Source of the DNA: Pseudomonadota bacterium
Lineage (GTDB): Bacteria > Pseudomonadota > Gammaproteobacteria > Burkholderiales > Burkholderiaceae_C
Assembly: GCA_023415035.1 (NCBI GenBank)
Contig: JAEZLX010000113.1
Span: 1-14,533 of the forward strand
Reading direction: 5' to 3'
DNA: 14,533 nt
Shown here: piece by piece, positions 14,502 through 14,533 of the stretch
How the letters are laid out: each line of letters starts with the position of its first letter
Position numbering within the stretch: the first letter of the stretch is position 1
Translations under genes and position numbers: made by a program
The notes under the pieces: generated by a model
What the model saw: the letters and a program-made list of their open reading frames with translations, nothing else
The model's database searches: none
What the model was told of the DNA's origin: nothing

Positions 14502-14533
14502 TCCATGCCCACTGCCTGAGCTTGTCGTAGAGG
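14488..14533 (-). CDS. Possible 3' end of an upstream gene (14 codons visible)
   Basis: Reading leftward from the window edge, one minus-strand frame gives LYDKLRQWAWMSEI and then TAG (14488-14490). The first codons almost all end in G or C, like the true genes in this window, whereas the other two frames do not. This suggests the tail of a gene transcribed in the same direction as livK, ending about 175 bp before it and overlapping the outermost 17-bp site. Fourteen residues are too few to assign a family, and chance is possible. Confidence 0.35.
   Translation of the reverse strand, partial: LYDKLRQWAWMSEI

Noticed and set aside
1..14533. CRISPR arrays, tRNA/rRNA genes, insertion sequences, phage or toxin-antitoxin and defence genes
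   Set aside because: None found by reading both strands. The window is tightly packed with ordinary metabolic and transport genes of uniform codon style, with no sign of a mobile island.

Overview
The window is GC-rich, densely packed chromosomal DNA with strong G/C preference at third codon positions. Its gene content (squalene genes hpnC-hpnD-hpnE, a bacterial ferrochelatase, a Liv-type ABC importer) and protein style suggest a betaproteobacterium, most likely order Burkholderiales. That placement is an inference from family resemblance. No tRNA, rRNA, CRISPR array, insertion sequence or phage gene was seen, and every gene not cut by a window edge is intact.

Left region (1-5519, + strand): hpnC (5' end cut by the window edge), hpnD and hpnE convert farnesyl diphosphate to squalene through presqualene diphosphate and hydroxysqualene, the entry to hopanoid synthesis. 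A Lon/LonB-like AAA+ protease follows 30 bp later with its own ribosome binding site and may share the transcript. Next comes a small secreted protein with two bacterial SH3 domains (5608-6072).

Middle region (6084-8548): a glutathione S-transferase-like gene and a HAD hydrolase form a minus-strand pair. They diverge from hemH (ferrochelatase, last step of haem synthesis) across only 21 bp. hemH converges on the next block with a 14-bp gap.

Right region (8563-14311, minus strand): one apparent operon reads livK-livG-livF-livH-livM-alpha/beta hydrolase. It encodes a periplasmic binding protein, two ATPases, two permeases and a cytoplasmic hydrolase. Three junctions are ATGA overlaps, including livM/hydrolase, so the hydrolase looks like an integral part of the uptake module. 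The solute is unknown; Liv-family importers carry branched-chain amino acids but also amides, urea and aromatic or short organic acids.

The most notable signal lies upstream of livK. A near-consensus sigma-54 (-24/-12) promoter (14366-14381, minus) is preceded by three related 17-bp sites ending in TTCAGACA (14431-14501), placed where an enhancer-binding protein would sit. This suggests that the importer-hydrolase operon is switched on by a dedicated sigma-54 activator whose gene is not in the window. A short reading frame at the extreme right edge may be the 3' end of another minus-strand gene.
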